Positions 19,105-26,906 of a DNA stretch of 64,000 nt are shown here, in pieces. Location: positions 372,001 to 436,000 of the forward strand of contig CAVPHY010000028.1 in assembly GCA_963704855.1 (NCBI GenBank). The letters run 5' to 3'. The position numbers were made by a program, and so were the translations under genes. Under the pieces are notes generated by a model. That model was given only the letters and a program-made list of their open reading frames with translations, ran no database searches and had not been told where the DNA came from. How positions within the stretch are numbered: the first letter of the stretch is position 1; each line of letters begins with the position of its first letter. This stretch comes from SZUA-36 sp963704855. Its GTDB lineage: Bacteria > Pseudomonadota > Gammaproteobacteria > Xanthomonadales > SZUA-36.

Positions 19105-19524
19105 TTACCTTCTGGGCCTGACAAGTGTAGAGGGAGCCGGCGTCGGGCGTAACTCCGGTCTTGGCTCAGGCCTTGGCCTGTGTCCCGGCCGAAAATATGG
19201 GCGGTTCGGCCAGTATCCGTAAGGTTCGGTGCCGAGCGTTGTGTACTGATTGTTAATTATGGTGGTATTCGGTTTCCGGCTTTTGGCCGCTTCGCGCTCC
19301 GCTTCACGCCGGGCCTTGTCTTTTGCCAGTTCAGCTATGGTTTCTTCATAGACACCACCGAGACCGGATGTCTCTTCGATGTCAACCGTCGCCGCTTCGG
19401 GGCCGCACTCCCTGTCGGAAAATATGGGACCGTCCGGACCTTCACACTTGTAGACTACTGCGCTTGCCGCCGTTGTGATTGCCATCGAGGCCAGGAACGC
19501 AATACCCGTTATGCATCTGTTCAT
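19105..19524 (-). CDS. DUF4124-type exported protein
   Basis: 139-residue exported protein. I start at the ATG at 19524 (MNRCITGIAFLASMAITTAASA), which gives a clean signal peptide; the longer frame to 19593 is made of translated repeat (MGVQKKEE, MGVQK). The mature N-terminus VVYKCEGPDGPIFSDRECG has the short aromatic/Cys pattern of DUF4124 proteins (Y-K-C, G-x-x-x-F-S-D-x-x-C). A charged helix (AKDKARREAEREAAK) and a proline/arginine-rich tail follow. The function of the family is unknown. The gene lies between two repeat arrays and inside the flanking direct repeats, so it may have travelled with the transposase or been an insertion target. Confidence 0.7.
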   Translation of the reverse strand: MNRCITGIAFLASMAITTAASAVVYKCEGPDGPIFSDRECGPEAATVDIEETSGLGGVYEETIAELAKDKARREAEREAAKSRKPNTTIINNQYTTLGTEPYGYWPNRPYFRPGHRPRPEPRPELRPTPAPSTLVRPRR

Positions 19525-19543
19525 GTTTTTACAGCTATTTATT

Positions 19544-19600
19544 TTCTGGACACCCATATCTTCCCAGCTTTCTTCTTTCTTCTGGACACCCATATCTTCC
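19544..19600 (+). repeat. two 21-bp units (TTCTGGACACCCATATCTTC + C)
   Basis: Two identical 21-bp units at 19544-19564 and 19580-19600. The core GGACACCCATATCTT is shared with the end of the array at 17364-17541 (copy at about 17533). It lies in the upstream region of the DUF4124 gene. Confidence 0.88.
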
Positions 19601-19614
19601 TCAACCTGGACCTT

Positions 19615-19635
19615 ACTTCATGCGGTCCGAGGTCC
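19615..19635 (+). repeat. 21-bp direct repeat, right copy
   Basis: Second copy of the direct repeat described at 17341-17361, same orientation, exact over 21 bases. It ends 15 bp before the stop of the next minus-strand gene (19651). Confidence 0.85.
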
Positions 19636-19650
19636 AATCCCGCCTCACGC

Positions 19651-20184
19651 TCAGTTCGAGTCTACCAGCACGCCCAAATTTTCAACCAGGTGGCGAAGTT
19701 CCGGGGCACCAAAACTCTTGCGATAAGGTCCAGGCTTCCAGGTGCCGAGATGAACGAAAAACGTAGCCATCTCTCCTTCTGCGAATTCGCCAGTCAGCGG
19801 AATGAGCAACCGGTCTGCCTGTATCTCATGCTTGCCAAGGGCTTCGAGAATGAAGGATCGCGATGTCGGGTAGCGGATCTCGATTACGGTTTCCTGTTGC
19901 CTGAGTGCCTCAATTGACTCAGCAGAAACAGCCAGGCGGAGTAGCCCATCCACCGCAGACAGCTGATCCTCACAGGCAACAACGAGTGCTTGTGCTGCTC
20001 CACCTGCCTCAACCGGCAGCTCGATCTGTTTCCCTCCCTGTTGAACCGTCAGCATGGTTTCTGGAAGCGCATCGGAACAGCTGGTCTGGGTGCAGAAAAG
20101 AGCCGCAGCAAGGAACAGCACTGGTCGGACAGCCGTTGAAGGCCAACGGCGCCCATGTTCGCCCGCGTCATCACGCTGGCTCAC
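19651..20184 (-). CDS. small exported protein, possibly a lipoprotein, coupled to the caspase-like protein
   Basis: 177-residue protein of unknown function. A hydrophobic segment (VLFLAAALFCTQTSCSD, about residues 22-38) after a basic N-terminus suggests a signal peptide; the Cys in TSC could be lipidated, but the lipobox is not canonical. No domain was recognised; the mature part is acidic. Its ATG overlaps the stop of the 20181-22265 gene by four bases, so the two are translationally coupled and probably act together. Confidence 0.6.
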   Translation of the reverse strand: MSQRDDAGEHGRRWPSTAVRPVLFLAAALFCTQTSCSDALPETMLTVQQGGKQIELPVEAGGAAQALVVACEDQLSAVDGLLRLAVSAESIEALRQQETVIEIRYPTSRSFILEALGKHEIQADRLLIPLTGEFAEGEMATFFVHLGTWKPGPYRKSFGAPELRHLVENLGVLVDSN

Positions 20185-22265
20185 GGAACTTCGATCTGAA
20201 TATCGTCGAGAATAACCGCACTGTCATAGATACTGTCCCCGGTATCGAAACTTCTGAAGCGCAAGGTAACACCCTTACCATTATTGGCGGTAGCGATTGC
20301 GGAAATGTCTATAGCTTCGACAATATTCCAGCCGGTACTGTAAACCGTGCAATCGTTGCCACCGGTGCCATATCCTACACCATCGGTTGGAATACACCCC
20401 GGCGGGCTCTGGTCGAAGGATAGACTGGAAGGTGCCACGCCGCTGAGGCAAAGAGTGTCTATCTCTCTGGAGAAGAGCGTTTGTGAGCCGGAATCGGTTT
20501 CAAGCACCACTTCGAAAGTATCGTCGAACGGAAAGTCAGGCCCGCAGTACTCGATGAATTCCTCTGAGCTGAAGTTCCAGTCGAAGTTAAGCGTGGTCGC
20601 CGTTGCAGGCAGGCAGAAATTCTGTTCAATCGAGCCGGAGTCGATCGAAAAGCCCAGGCCAGTTGAGATGAGTCCCTCGAAGGCGCCTTCAGTCGGGCTA
20701 AAAGGACCGAGTCGCGAAACTACCCGGGCATCACCGTCTCCACCCCATGCACCCAGGTTTCCTTTCTCGAAGCCGCCATCACGGAAATCGCCCGAGTAAG
20801 CAACTTCGGTTTGTCCGGTTTGTGTAAATACCGCGTTTGGAGCCGTAGGATCAGTCTTGGGAGACACGGCGGCAAAGGCTTCACCCGTCGACTTATGGTC
20901 TGTGACCAGGCCGTCGAAGAGTTGAGTGGCGACGTTCTGGGCGTGATTGGAGTTCACAACCTTGGTATTGCCGTAGTAGGTTCCGGCCCCCTTGCCGATA
21001 AATGCTGCCGACATCGTTCCGTTGGCCGAACTCTGACACGAACCGTTGTAGATTATTGAGTTTTCGAAGCTGCCAGGTAAGGAAGATATGAATCCCGGGC
21101 GAATGGCAAATACATCTCCCATGATGCTGACCCTGCCCAGGACAAGATCGATAGCATGAGAAATTATGCTGATAAGGTTGGTAGTTTCATCCGTCAGGAA
21201 GACTACCTGGCCATCGCCATCCACGGCTCCGTGGGTGACCAGAATGATCGTGTCGTATTGGCCGAAGGTTCGTACCGAGTCGACGGTTGCCTGGGTGTCC
21301 TTGATATAGGTCACGCTGTAATTCGGGCACTGGGCACCCTCGAATAGGGTCTTGAGCCCGGGGCCCTCATCAAACGGCGCAAACTGGAAGTTGTAAGCGT
21401 CCCAGATCAGAACATTATTGTTGCCGACAACCGGGGGTTCAGCCCCGTTTGCCAATCCCGAAACCTGTAAAAACTCTGCTGGTTGCCGCGCATCACTGCG
21501 CGCGACCGGGGTTGTCGTGGAAATGCGTGACGCTGCCAATCCAGCAACGCCCCCGCCACGCGTGCCGTCAGGATTAAGCATGAGACCGCCGCGCACACCG
21601 GAGTCATAGTGAATCCATATGGTGAAGCCGTCGACTGACACACCTGCCTCGGCGACGCCGGGTAGTGCGGAAATGGCGATTGCAGTCTCCTGCCGGGCTT
21701 GCAGCGTATCACCAAATTGGGCCAGCTTGGCTAGCCAGATGCTTTTAGCTGCTGCTTGCGTGTCAAGGATAGTCTGCGCCTCTTCCTGGGTGAGATCATC
21801 GACTACTTCGATGAAAAAAGCTGGGCCGTAGGCAAAGACATCTCCTCGAATTTCTACGAGTTTGAAACCAACCTGACCCGTCGCTGATTCAAGCATTGGG
21901 ATAAAGCAACTGAAGACACTGTCGTTGGCAATATCATCGCCGTTACCCAGGTTGCCGTTGTCCAGCAACTCGCACTGCGCCTCTCCGGTCGGATTGCCTT
22001 GTTCATCCAATCGGAAGATTTTGAGGCTCTCGGGAGGATAACCAGACGGCAGCAAACGGGCCTGAATGCGAACATCGGTCGGTGTGTTGGTGAAGATTCC
22101 GGTGGGGTCTACCAGCAATGGGAACTGAACATCGCAAGCAGTTGTGCAGGCCTTCAAATCTTCGAAACCGTCTCTGAATATCTCCTGGGTTTCAGCTGCC
22201 GGGCTGAAAATCGTCAGCGCGGCGCCCAAGTAGAAAATGGCGAAGTGTCTTTTGAAATGTTGCAC
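20181..22265 (-). CDS. secreted protein with a caspase/CHAT-like (clan CD-like) core and choice-of-anchor-L-like C-terminus
   Basis: 694-residue exported protein. I start at GTG 22265 because AGGAGGT lies 7 bp upstream; the ATG at 22283 would place that ribosome site inside the gene. A signal segment (FAIFYLGAALTIFSPAA) is followed by EIFRDGFED, a short motif seen near the ends of many secreted proteins in related bacteria. About residues 335-430 show a clan CD pattern: strand YDTIILVTHGAVDGDGQ with His345-Gly, then strand IIYNGSCQSSANG with Cys410 and AAFIGKGAGTYYG. The C-terminus has FSSEEFIEYCGPDFPFDDTF, like choice-of-anchor-L domains. It is possibly a secreted cysteine peptidase; activity is inferred only. 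Confidence 0.65.
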   Translation of the reverse strand: MQHFKRHFAIFYLGAALTIFSPAAETQEIFRDGFEDLKACTTACDVQFPLLVDPTGIFTNTPTDVRIQARLLPSGYPPESLKIFRLDEQGNPTGEAQCELLDNGNLGNGDDIANDSVFSCFIPMLESATGQVGFKLVEIRGDVFAYGPAFFIEVVDDLTQEEAQTILDTQAAAKSIWLAKLAQFGDTLQARQETAIAISALPGVAEAGVSVDGFTIWIHYDSGVRGGLMLNPDGTRGGGVAGLAASRISTTTPVARSDARQPAEFLQVSGLANGAEPPVVGNNNVLIWDAYNFQFAPFDEGPGLKTLFEGAQCPNYSVTYIKDTQATVDSVRTFGQYDTIILVTHGAVDGDGQVVFLTDETTNLISIISHAIDLVLGRVSIMGDVFAIRPGFISSLPGSFENSIIYNGSCQSSANGTMSAAFIGKGAGTYYGNTKVVNSNHAQNVATQLFDGLVTDHKSTGEAFAAVSPKTDPTAPNAVFTQTGQTEVAYSGDFRDGGFEKGNLGAWGGDGDARVVSRLGPFSPTEGAFEGLISTGLGFSIDSGSIEQNFCLPATATTLNFDWNFSSEEFIEYCGPDFPFDDTFEVVLETDSGSQTLFSREIDTLCLSGVAPSSLSFDQSPPGCIPTDGVGYGTGGNDCTVYSTGWNIVEAIDISAIATANNGKGVTLRFRSFDTGDSIYDSAVILDDIQIEVP

Positions 22266-22700
22266 GACGAAACCTCCTTTCATTCAGGCGACCAAGTGGA
22301 GTTTGCCAACGCAATCCGGTCTGATCCGAAAGCGCCCACTCAGATCACTTACTTGAATTTATTCTGTTTGCTTGATTTAAGCTTAGCATACAGATTCAAT
22401 GTTGCTGCGTAACCGCGGTTACCAATGGACTGGTTTCTCTGCCTACACAATGGCATCACCCTCAAAATGCTGTCTGTAAAGCGACTCGGAAAAAGTCAGA
22501 CTTTTCCCGTCGAAAGCTACACATGCCGCCGGTACTCCCCAGCCACCTCCATAAAGCGCATGGCTCACATTCCAGATCTGCTGATGCCAACAATGGGTGC
22601 GGCGCCCAGATGAATATTGCCGTCCAACTTCAAGTAGACCTTGACCTCTGTACGTGTAACCATTCACTTTTCACAGCCTTGGGCAAGTCACCAGATCACG
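22266..22700. other. intergenic region without a recognisable gene
   Basis: 435 bp between divergent genes. Two short open frames (22425-22613 plus and 22443-22667 minus) overlap each other, have no ribosome site or recognisable sequence, and I do not call either. The part near 22270-22390 presumably carries the promoter of the minus-strand gene; no operator was recognised. Confidence 0.5.
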
Positions 22701-23459
22701 ATGCCAGACTTAATCACAAACTCGATTCTGCTCTTTCTCGTCGGCCTGATCGCTGGAGTCCTGAACGTTATAGCCGGCGGCGGCTCCCTGCTGAGCCTGC
22801 CGGTAATGATTTTTCTTGGTCTGCCGCCCACCGTTGCCAACGGTACCAACCGGGTGGCCATACTTTTACAGAATGTCGGCGCTTCGTGGAGTTTCCACCG
22901 CCGCGGCCTGGTTTCGAAGGATTGGCTTCTGGTCACGGTGCCGCCTGCGCTGGCCGGGGCAATCATAGGAACGATAGCGGCGGTTCATATCGGCGAACTC
23001 GAATTTCAACGGGTGCTGGCCGTGATCCTGGTGGTGGCTGCGGCCTGGCAGATATGGAACCCGATCAAACTGCATCCCGACGGGAACGCTGCGCTGCCTG
23101 TGGGTATGCGGCGCTGGGTTTTTGTTGCAGCCTTTTTCCTGATCGGTGTTTACGGTGGCTTCATCCAGGCGGGTATTGGTTTTCTTTTACTGGCGGCCAC
23201 TTCGGCGGCGGGTTTTAACCTGATCCGCGGCAACGCGCTGAAGGTCACCGTGGTGCTGGGTTTTACGCCCGTGGCGCTGGTGCTGTTCGCGTGGAACGGC
23301 AAGGTCGACTGGGCCATGGGTTTTGCGCTGGCGGCGGGGAATTTCCTGGGCGGACTGGCCGGTGTTCACCTGCAGGTGTTGAAAGGCCATGCCTGGGTGC
23401 GCGGTGTGGTAACGGCGGTTATCGTTGTTTTCGCTATACGCCTGCTGTTCGCCGGCTAG
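22701..23459 (+). CDS. TauE/SafE family membrane protein
   Basis: 252-residue integral membrane protein of the TauE/SafE family, inner-membrane permeases linked to export of sulfur-containing or organic anions. I use ATG 22701 (MPDLITNSILLFLVGLIAGV); the longer frame lacks a ribosome site. Both family repeats are visible: LIAGVLNVIAGGGSLLSLPVM with NGTNRVA in the first half, and GVYGGFIQAGIGFLLLAA with GNALKV in the second. About eight hydrophobic segments can be counted. It is monocistronic and convergent with the GNAT gene. The substrate cannot be told. Confidence 0.88.
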   Translation: MPDLITNSILLFLVGLIAGVLNVIAGGGSLLSLPVMIFLGLPPTVANGTNRVAILLQNVGASWSFHRRGLVSKDWLLVTVPPALAGAIIGTIAAVHIGELEFQRVLAVILVVAAAWQIWNPIKLHPDGNAALPVGMRRWVFVAAFFLIGVYGGFIQAGIGFLLLAATSAAGFNLIRGNALKVTVVLGFTPVALVLFAWNGKVDWAMGFALAAGNFLGGLAGVHLQVLKGHAWVRGVVTAVIVVFAIRLLFAG

Positions 23460-23558
23460 TGTCATCTCAAGCCTATATTGTGGGGTTCAGAGCTACCCAG
23501 ATGGTCCAGGACAAGACGCAGTCCGCAGGAAATGGCCTGTCCTTTTCAAGGACTGCCA

Positions 23559-24116
23559 CTAACCCTTGAGAGCTGACCAGTCCTGTTCCAGTAAGCCCAG
23601 CATGACACTGTCCAGCCGTATCCCATCCACGAACCAGCGTTCACGAAAATATCCTTCACGCTGAAAACCGAGTTTTTCCAGCAACGCCAGGCTGGCAGTG
23701 TTGTCGGGATCCGTATCCGCCTCAAGTCGGTGCAGACCCAGTTCGGTGAATGCGTACATGATCATGGCTTTCAAGGCGCTGGTCATCAGGCCCCCGCGCC
23801 AGTATTCGCGGTTGAGTACATAACCCACTTCGGCGCGGTGGTTACTTTCGTTGAAATGCCACAAGGTACATTTGCCGATGACCTTACCGGTCTCTTTCAG
23901 CTCAATGGCCCAGAATATCGCCAGGCCGTCGTCTACGGCCTTGATATCCCGCTCTACCAGGCGGCGGGTTGCGTCGATGCTGGTGGTTGCGGTGCTACCC
24001 CAGTATTCCATGGTCGCCGTGTCGGAATAGATGGCATGCATATCCTGGGTGTCCTCCACTTTGAGGGTCCGCAAACGGATGCTGCCGGCATCGAGGGTCG
24101 GGGTAATTTTAGGCAA
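23559..24116 (-). CDS. GNAT acetyltransferase, RimJ/RimL type
   Basis: About 185-residue N-acetyltransferase that transfers acetyl from acetyl-CoA. The typical order is present: strand IRLRTLKVEDTQDMHAIY, central FWAIELKETGKVIGKCTLW, HRAEVGYVLNREYWRGGLMTSALKAM (acetyl-CoA binding), then RLEADTDPDNTASLALLEKLGFQREG. The start is uncertain: both candidates are TTG; I prefer 24116 because GGGAG lies upstream and it avoids the upstream gene, while the one at 24167 overlaps that gene by 44 bp. The substrate is unknown; RimJ/RimL relatives act on ribosomal proteins or small amines. Confidence 0.85.
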   Translation of the reverse strand: MPKITPTLDAGSIRLRTLKVEDTQDMHAIYSDTATMEYWGSTATTSIDATRRLVERDIKAVDDGLAIFWAIELKETGKVIGKCTLWHFNESNHRAEVGYVLNREYWRGGLMTSALKAMIMYAFTELGLHRLEADTDPDNTASLALLEKLGFQREGYFRERWFVDGIRLDSVMLGLLEQDWSALKG

Positions 24117-24123
24117 GGGTAAT

Positions 24124-24660
24124 TCACAACTCCCGTAACTTGAAAGTGGGTCGGTCCTGCGAATCAATCAGACCCAGATCGAGCAGGTAGGTGCGGGCGT
24201 CATCGGCGTCCTGCTCGAACCACGCCTGCGCAGAGCCGAGCCGGAATGTGTAGCCCCAGCGGTCCATATCGCTGATCATCCGTACTCTTCCAAGCTGCTC
24301 AATATGGTCTGCCAGCAATATTTGCAGGTAGCAAACAGCGTTTTCCTCTTCGTAGTCACCACCCGCGTCGGTATCGAGACCCTCACGCCGTATCCGATCC
24401 ATGCAAACATAGTGACAGGCCTCGTGGAGCATGGAGTGCAGGGGTGTATCGGCCCTGACCAGTAACTGGGTGTCGATGAGACCGGCTTCTTCATCACCCC
24501 AGAAGCTGCCCGGTATTTCGCTGTCATCCGGTACAACCATCAAAACCAGGCCGTAGTTCGAAAGCAGGTCGGTAACCGCCGCCGTGTCGATATCAAACAT
24601 GCGTAGCACATCGCCGTGCTCGGCGGGTAGTTGGCTGGGTTCGAGGATGGTTTCGTTCAT
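24124..24660 (-). CDS. small putative zinc metallopeptidase (HEACH motif)
   Basis: 178-residue cytoplasmic protein (no signal peptide). The helix LHSMLHEACHYVCMD contains a HExxH zinc motif (His79, Glu80, His83), and DYEEENAVCYLQ about 20 residues later offers an acidic third ligand, an arrangement seen in minigluzincin or ImmA/IrrE-like peptidases. The family was not recognised by name. It lies just upstream of the GNAT gene on the same strand (7 bp gap with the preferred start), so the two are probably co-transcribed. The substrate is unknown. Confidence 0.62.
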   Translation of the reverse strand: MNETILEPSQLPAEHGDVLRMFDIDTAAVTDLLSNYGLVLMVVPDDSEIPGSFWGDEEAGLIDTQLLVRADTPLHSMLHEACHYVCMDRIRREGLDTDAGGDYEEENAVCYLQILLADHIEQLGRVRMISDMDRWGYTFRLGSAQAWFEQDADDARTYLLDLGLIDSQDRPTFKLREL

Positions 24661-24761
24661 TTATGTTTTGTTCGTTATGTGACTATCGGAATATGGGAAA
24701 CCGGGCTGTCTGCGCTATTATGCGTGTGCAGCGTGGTACCGCAAGTCATTTAGGGTAACGC

Positions 24762-25916
24762 ATGGATATACTCCAGGGTAAATACCGGCCGATCGAATTG
24801 CTCCGTTATGCGGGGCTATTCCTATGGTTTTGCGCCGGTATCCCGCTGTTATTGATGCGTGTGATCTATCCTGAGCCACTCAGCCTCGAGTTGTACACGG
24901 CCTGGTGGATGCTGCATGGCCTGTTTGGGCTGATGTACTGGAACCTGATGCAGTACCTGCCGGAGCGTACATCCCTCAGCAACCGCCTGTCGTACCTGGT
25001 CCTGCTCACAGGGAGTGCGCTGGCCATCAGCGCGGTATCGCAATCGATGATGGGCGGCATATTGCTGCTGATCGTCTCGGTGGTCCTGCCGTGGCTGTTG
25101 TCCGTGGTTCCGGCCGTGAGCTGGCTTATTCTGCAGAATGTCGCCCTGGCGATCACCATCGCGCGCCTGCCGCAGGTCAGCTTGAGCGATGCGTCGCTGG
25201 AGGCGGGATTATTTCTTGGCATGTCGATGTTCGCCTTCATGAGTTCGGTGGTTGTGTTGCGTCAGAACGCGGCCCGCGACGAATTGCGCAGGGTCAACTC
25301 GGAGTTGCGCGCAACCCAGACACTGCTGGCCGAAAATACCCGTATAGCCGAGCGTGTGCGTATCGCCCGCGAACTGCACGACCTCGTCGGCCACCACCTC
25401 ACGGCCCTGACACTGAACCTCGAAGTGGTGACCCACCTCGTCGACGGCAAAGTACTGGAGCACGTACAGCAGGCGCATTCCCTGGCAAGGCTGTTGCTGG
25501 CCGACGTGCGCGAGGTTGTCAGTGATATGCGCCGCGATGACATGGTCAACCTGGCCGATGCCCTGCACACGCTTATTGAAGGTGTTCCCAAGCCACGGAT
25601 ACACCTCGACCTGCCTTCACAAGAGGTAATGATCGAACCGGAACGGGCATTGGTTCTGTTACGATGTGTGCAGGAAATGATTACCAACAGCGTGCGTCAT
25701 GCGCAGGCGGCGAATTTGTGGATCCGCCTGTCGATGACCCGCGACGGGCTTGCCATGAGTGCGCGTGACGATGGTGTCGGTGCAGATAAGGTGGCGATTG
25801 GCAATGGTCTTTCGGGAATGACCGAGCGTCTGAAACAACTGGGTGGCAAGCTTGAAATCGAATCAGAACCGGGTAAGGGCTTTGCCCTGCACGCGTGGTT
25901 GCCAACCGATTTTTGA
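24762..25916 (+). CDS. NarL-type sensor histidine kinase
   Basis: 384-residue membrane sensor kinase. Five or six hydrophobic helices fill residues 15-165 with no obvious large periplasmic loop, so it probably senses a membrane or intracellular signal. A short coiled coil leads to the HisKA_3 dimerisation helix IARELHDLVGHHLTALTLNLE with phospho-acceptor His206, then the ATPase domain with VQEMITNSVRHAQA (N box), ARDDGVGAD (G1) and GNGLSGMTERLKQLGG (G2). The architecture is like DesK-type kinases. It is followed 34 bp later by its response regulator. Confidence 0.93.
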   Translation: MDILQGKYRPIELLRYAGLFLWFCAGIPLLLMRVIYPEPLSLELYTAWWMLHGLFGLMYWNLMQYLPERTSLSNRLSYLVLLTGSALAISAVSQSMMGGILLLIVSVVLPWLLSVVPAVSWLILQNVALAITIARLPQVSLSDASLEAGLFLGMSMFAFMSSVVVLRQNAARDELRRVNSELRATQTLLAENTRIAERVRIARELHDLVGHHLTALTLNLEVVTHLVDGKVLEHVQQAHSLARLLLADVREVVSDMRRDDMVNLADALHTLIEGVPKPRIHLDLPSQEVMIEPERALVLLRCVQEMITNSVRHAQAANLWIRLSMTRDGLAMSARDDGVGADKVAIGNGLSGMTERLKQLGGKLEIESEPGKGFALHAWLPTDF

Positions 25917-25950
25917 GCGCTGCCACAATCGCCTTTAGGGAGTATTGAAA

Positions 25951-26592
25951 ATGATAAGAGTGATGCTTGTAGACGATCAGAACCTGGTGCGTAAAGGCGT
26001 GCGCAGCCTGCTTGAGCTTTCAGAGGAGATTGAGGTGATCGCCGAAGCACCCGATGGTGTCGAAGCCATCCGCACGATACCGGAGATAGGGCCGGACGTG
26101 GTGCTGCTGGATATGCGTATGCCGGGTAAATCCGGGCTCGACGTGTTGCAGACCTTATCGGCCGCTGGCACTTTGCCACCGACGATTATCCTGACAACGT
26201 TTGATGATGACGAGATGGTGCTGGCGGGTATCAAGGCGGGCGCCAAGGGCTTTCTGCTCAAGGATGTCAGCCTGGAGGAACTGGTGGGCGCCATCCGGAC
26301 GGTTGCGCAGGGCGGCTCGATGGTCAAGCCGGCGGTAACCCAGCGTCTGCTCAAGGGTCTGCAAAATTTGCACACCGATTTTTCCAGCCTGGACCGGCCG
26401 GATCCGTTAACCGAGCGTGAAACGGAGATACTGCGATTGATGGCGGGTGGTTACAGCAACAAGGAAATCGCCAATTCACTGGGTGTTGCCGAGGGCACGG
26501 TCAAAAACCACGTATCCAACATCCTTTCAAAAATGGGTGTGCGCGACCGTACACGCGCGGTACTCAAAGCCTTCGAAATGTCGTTGCTCTAG
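25951..26592 (+). CDS. LuxR/NarL-family response regulator
   Basis: 213-residue DNA-binding response regulator and likely partner of the kinase just upstream. The receiver domain starts MIRVMLVDDQ, with phospho-acceptor Asp54 in VVLLDMRMPGKSG, and conserved Thr and Lys in TTFDD and LLKDV. The LuxR HTH at the C-terminus reads LTERETEILRLMAGGYSNKE then AEGTVKNHVSNILSKMGVRD. ATG 25951 is preferred to TTG 25945 because AGGGAG lies 8 bp upstream. Its stop overlaps the 3' end of the converging PspB-like gene by 4 bp. Confidence 0.94.
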   Translation: MIRVMLVDDQNLVRKGVRSLLELSEEIEVIAEAPDGVEAIRTIPEIGPDVVLLDMRMPGKSGLDVLQTLSAAGTLPPTIILTTFDDDEMVLAGIKAGAKGFLLKDVSLEELVGAIRTVAQGGSMVKPAVTQRLLKGLQNLHTDFSSLDRPDPLTERETEILRLMAGGYSNKEIANSLGVAEGTVKNHVSNILSKMGVRDRTRAVLKAFEMSLL

Positions 26593-26828
26593 GACGCCTT
26601 GTCGAGGTGATCAAACTGGCGTTTGAGGTCTTCTTTCGGGTTGGTCACGATGCGTTCCAGGGTTTCAACGCGTTCGCGCAGGTCGTTCTCCAATGCATCC
26701 ATGCGGGTGTGAATGGCCTTGAGTTCTTTCGCGGTTTCCGCGCTGTGACGCCGTTTCCCCTTGTCATTGAATATCCCCGCCAATATGCCGGCCACCGAAA
26801 TCAAAGCGATTGCTGTCCACATACTCAT
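26589..26828 (-). CDS. small PspB-like membrane protein
   Basis: 79-residue protein with one N-terminal membrane helix (MSMWTAIALISVAGILAGIF) followed by a basic patch and a coiled coil ending RVETLERIVTNPKEDLKRQF. The layout and the LERIVTN-type end resemble PspB, a phage-shock envelope-stress protein, but no pspA or pspC is nearby, so the function is uncertain. It has a reasonable ribosome site (GGAGGAAATACC upstream of ATG 26828). Its 3' end overlaps that of the response regulator. Confidence 0.6.
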   Translation of the reverse strand: MSMWTAIALISVAGILAGIFNDKGKRRHSAETAKELKAIHTRMDALENDLRERVETLERIVTNPKEDLKRQFDHLDKAS

Positions 26829-26906
26829 GGTATTTCCTCCGTTGATCAGCCCCTAATATAAACAGGGCTCCCGCAAAGGAACAGTGAGGAAAGTCACAGG
26901 GCTGGC

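Noticed and set aside
18853..19222. Open frames with repeated KAWTATS or MWLSMLF peptides
   Set aside because: Both strands of the 21-bp array are open; repetition explains the frames, not coding selection.
22425..22667. Overlapping short open frames on both strands (62 and 74 residues)
   Set aside because: No ribosome site, no recognisable sequence, and they overlap each other.
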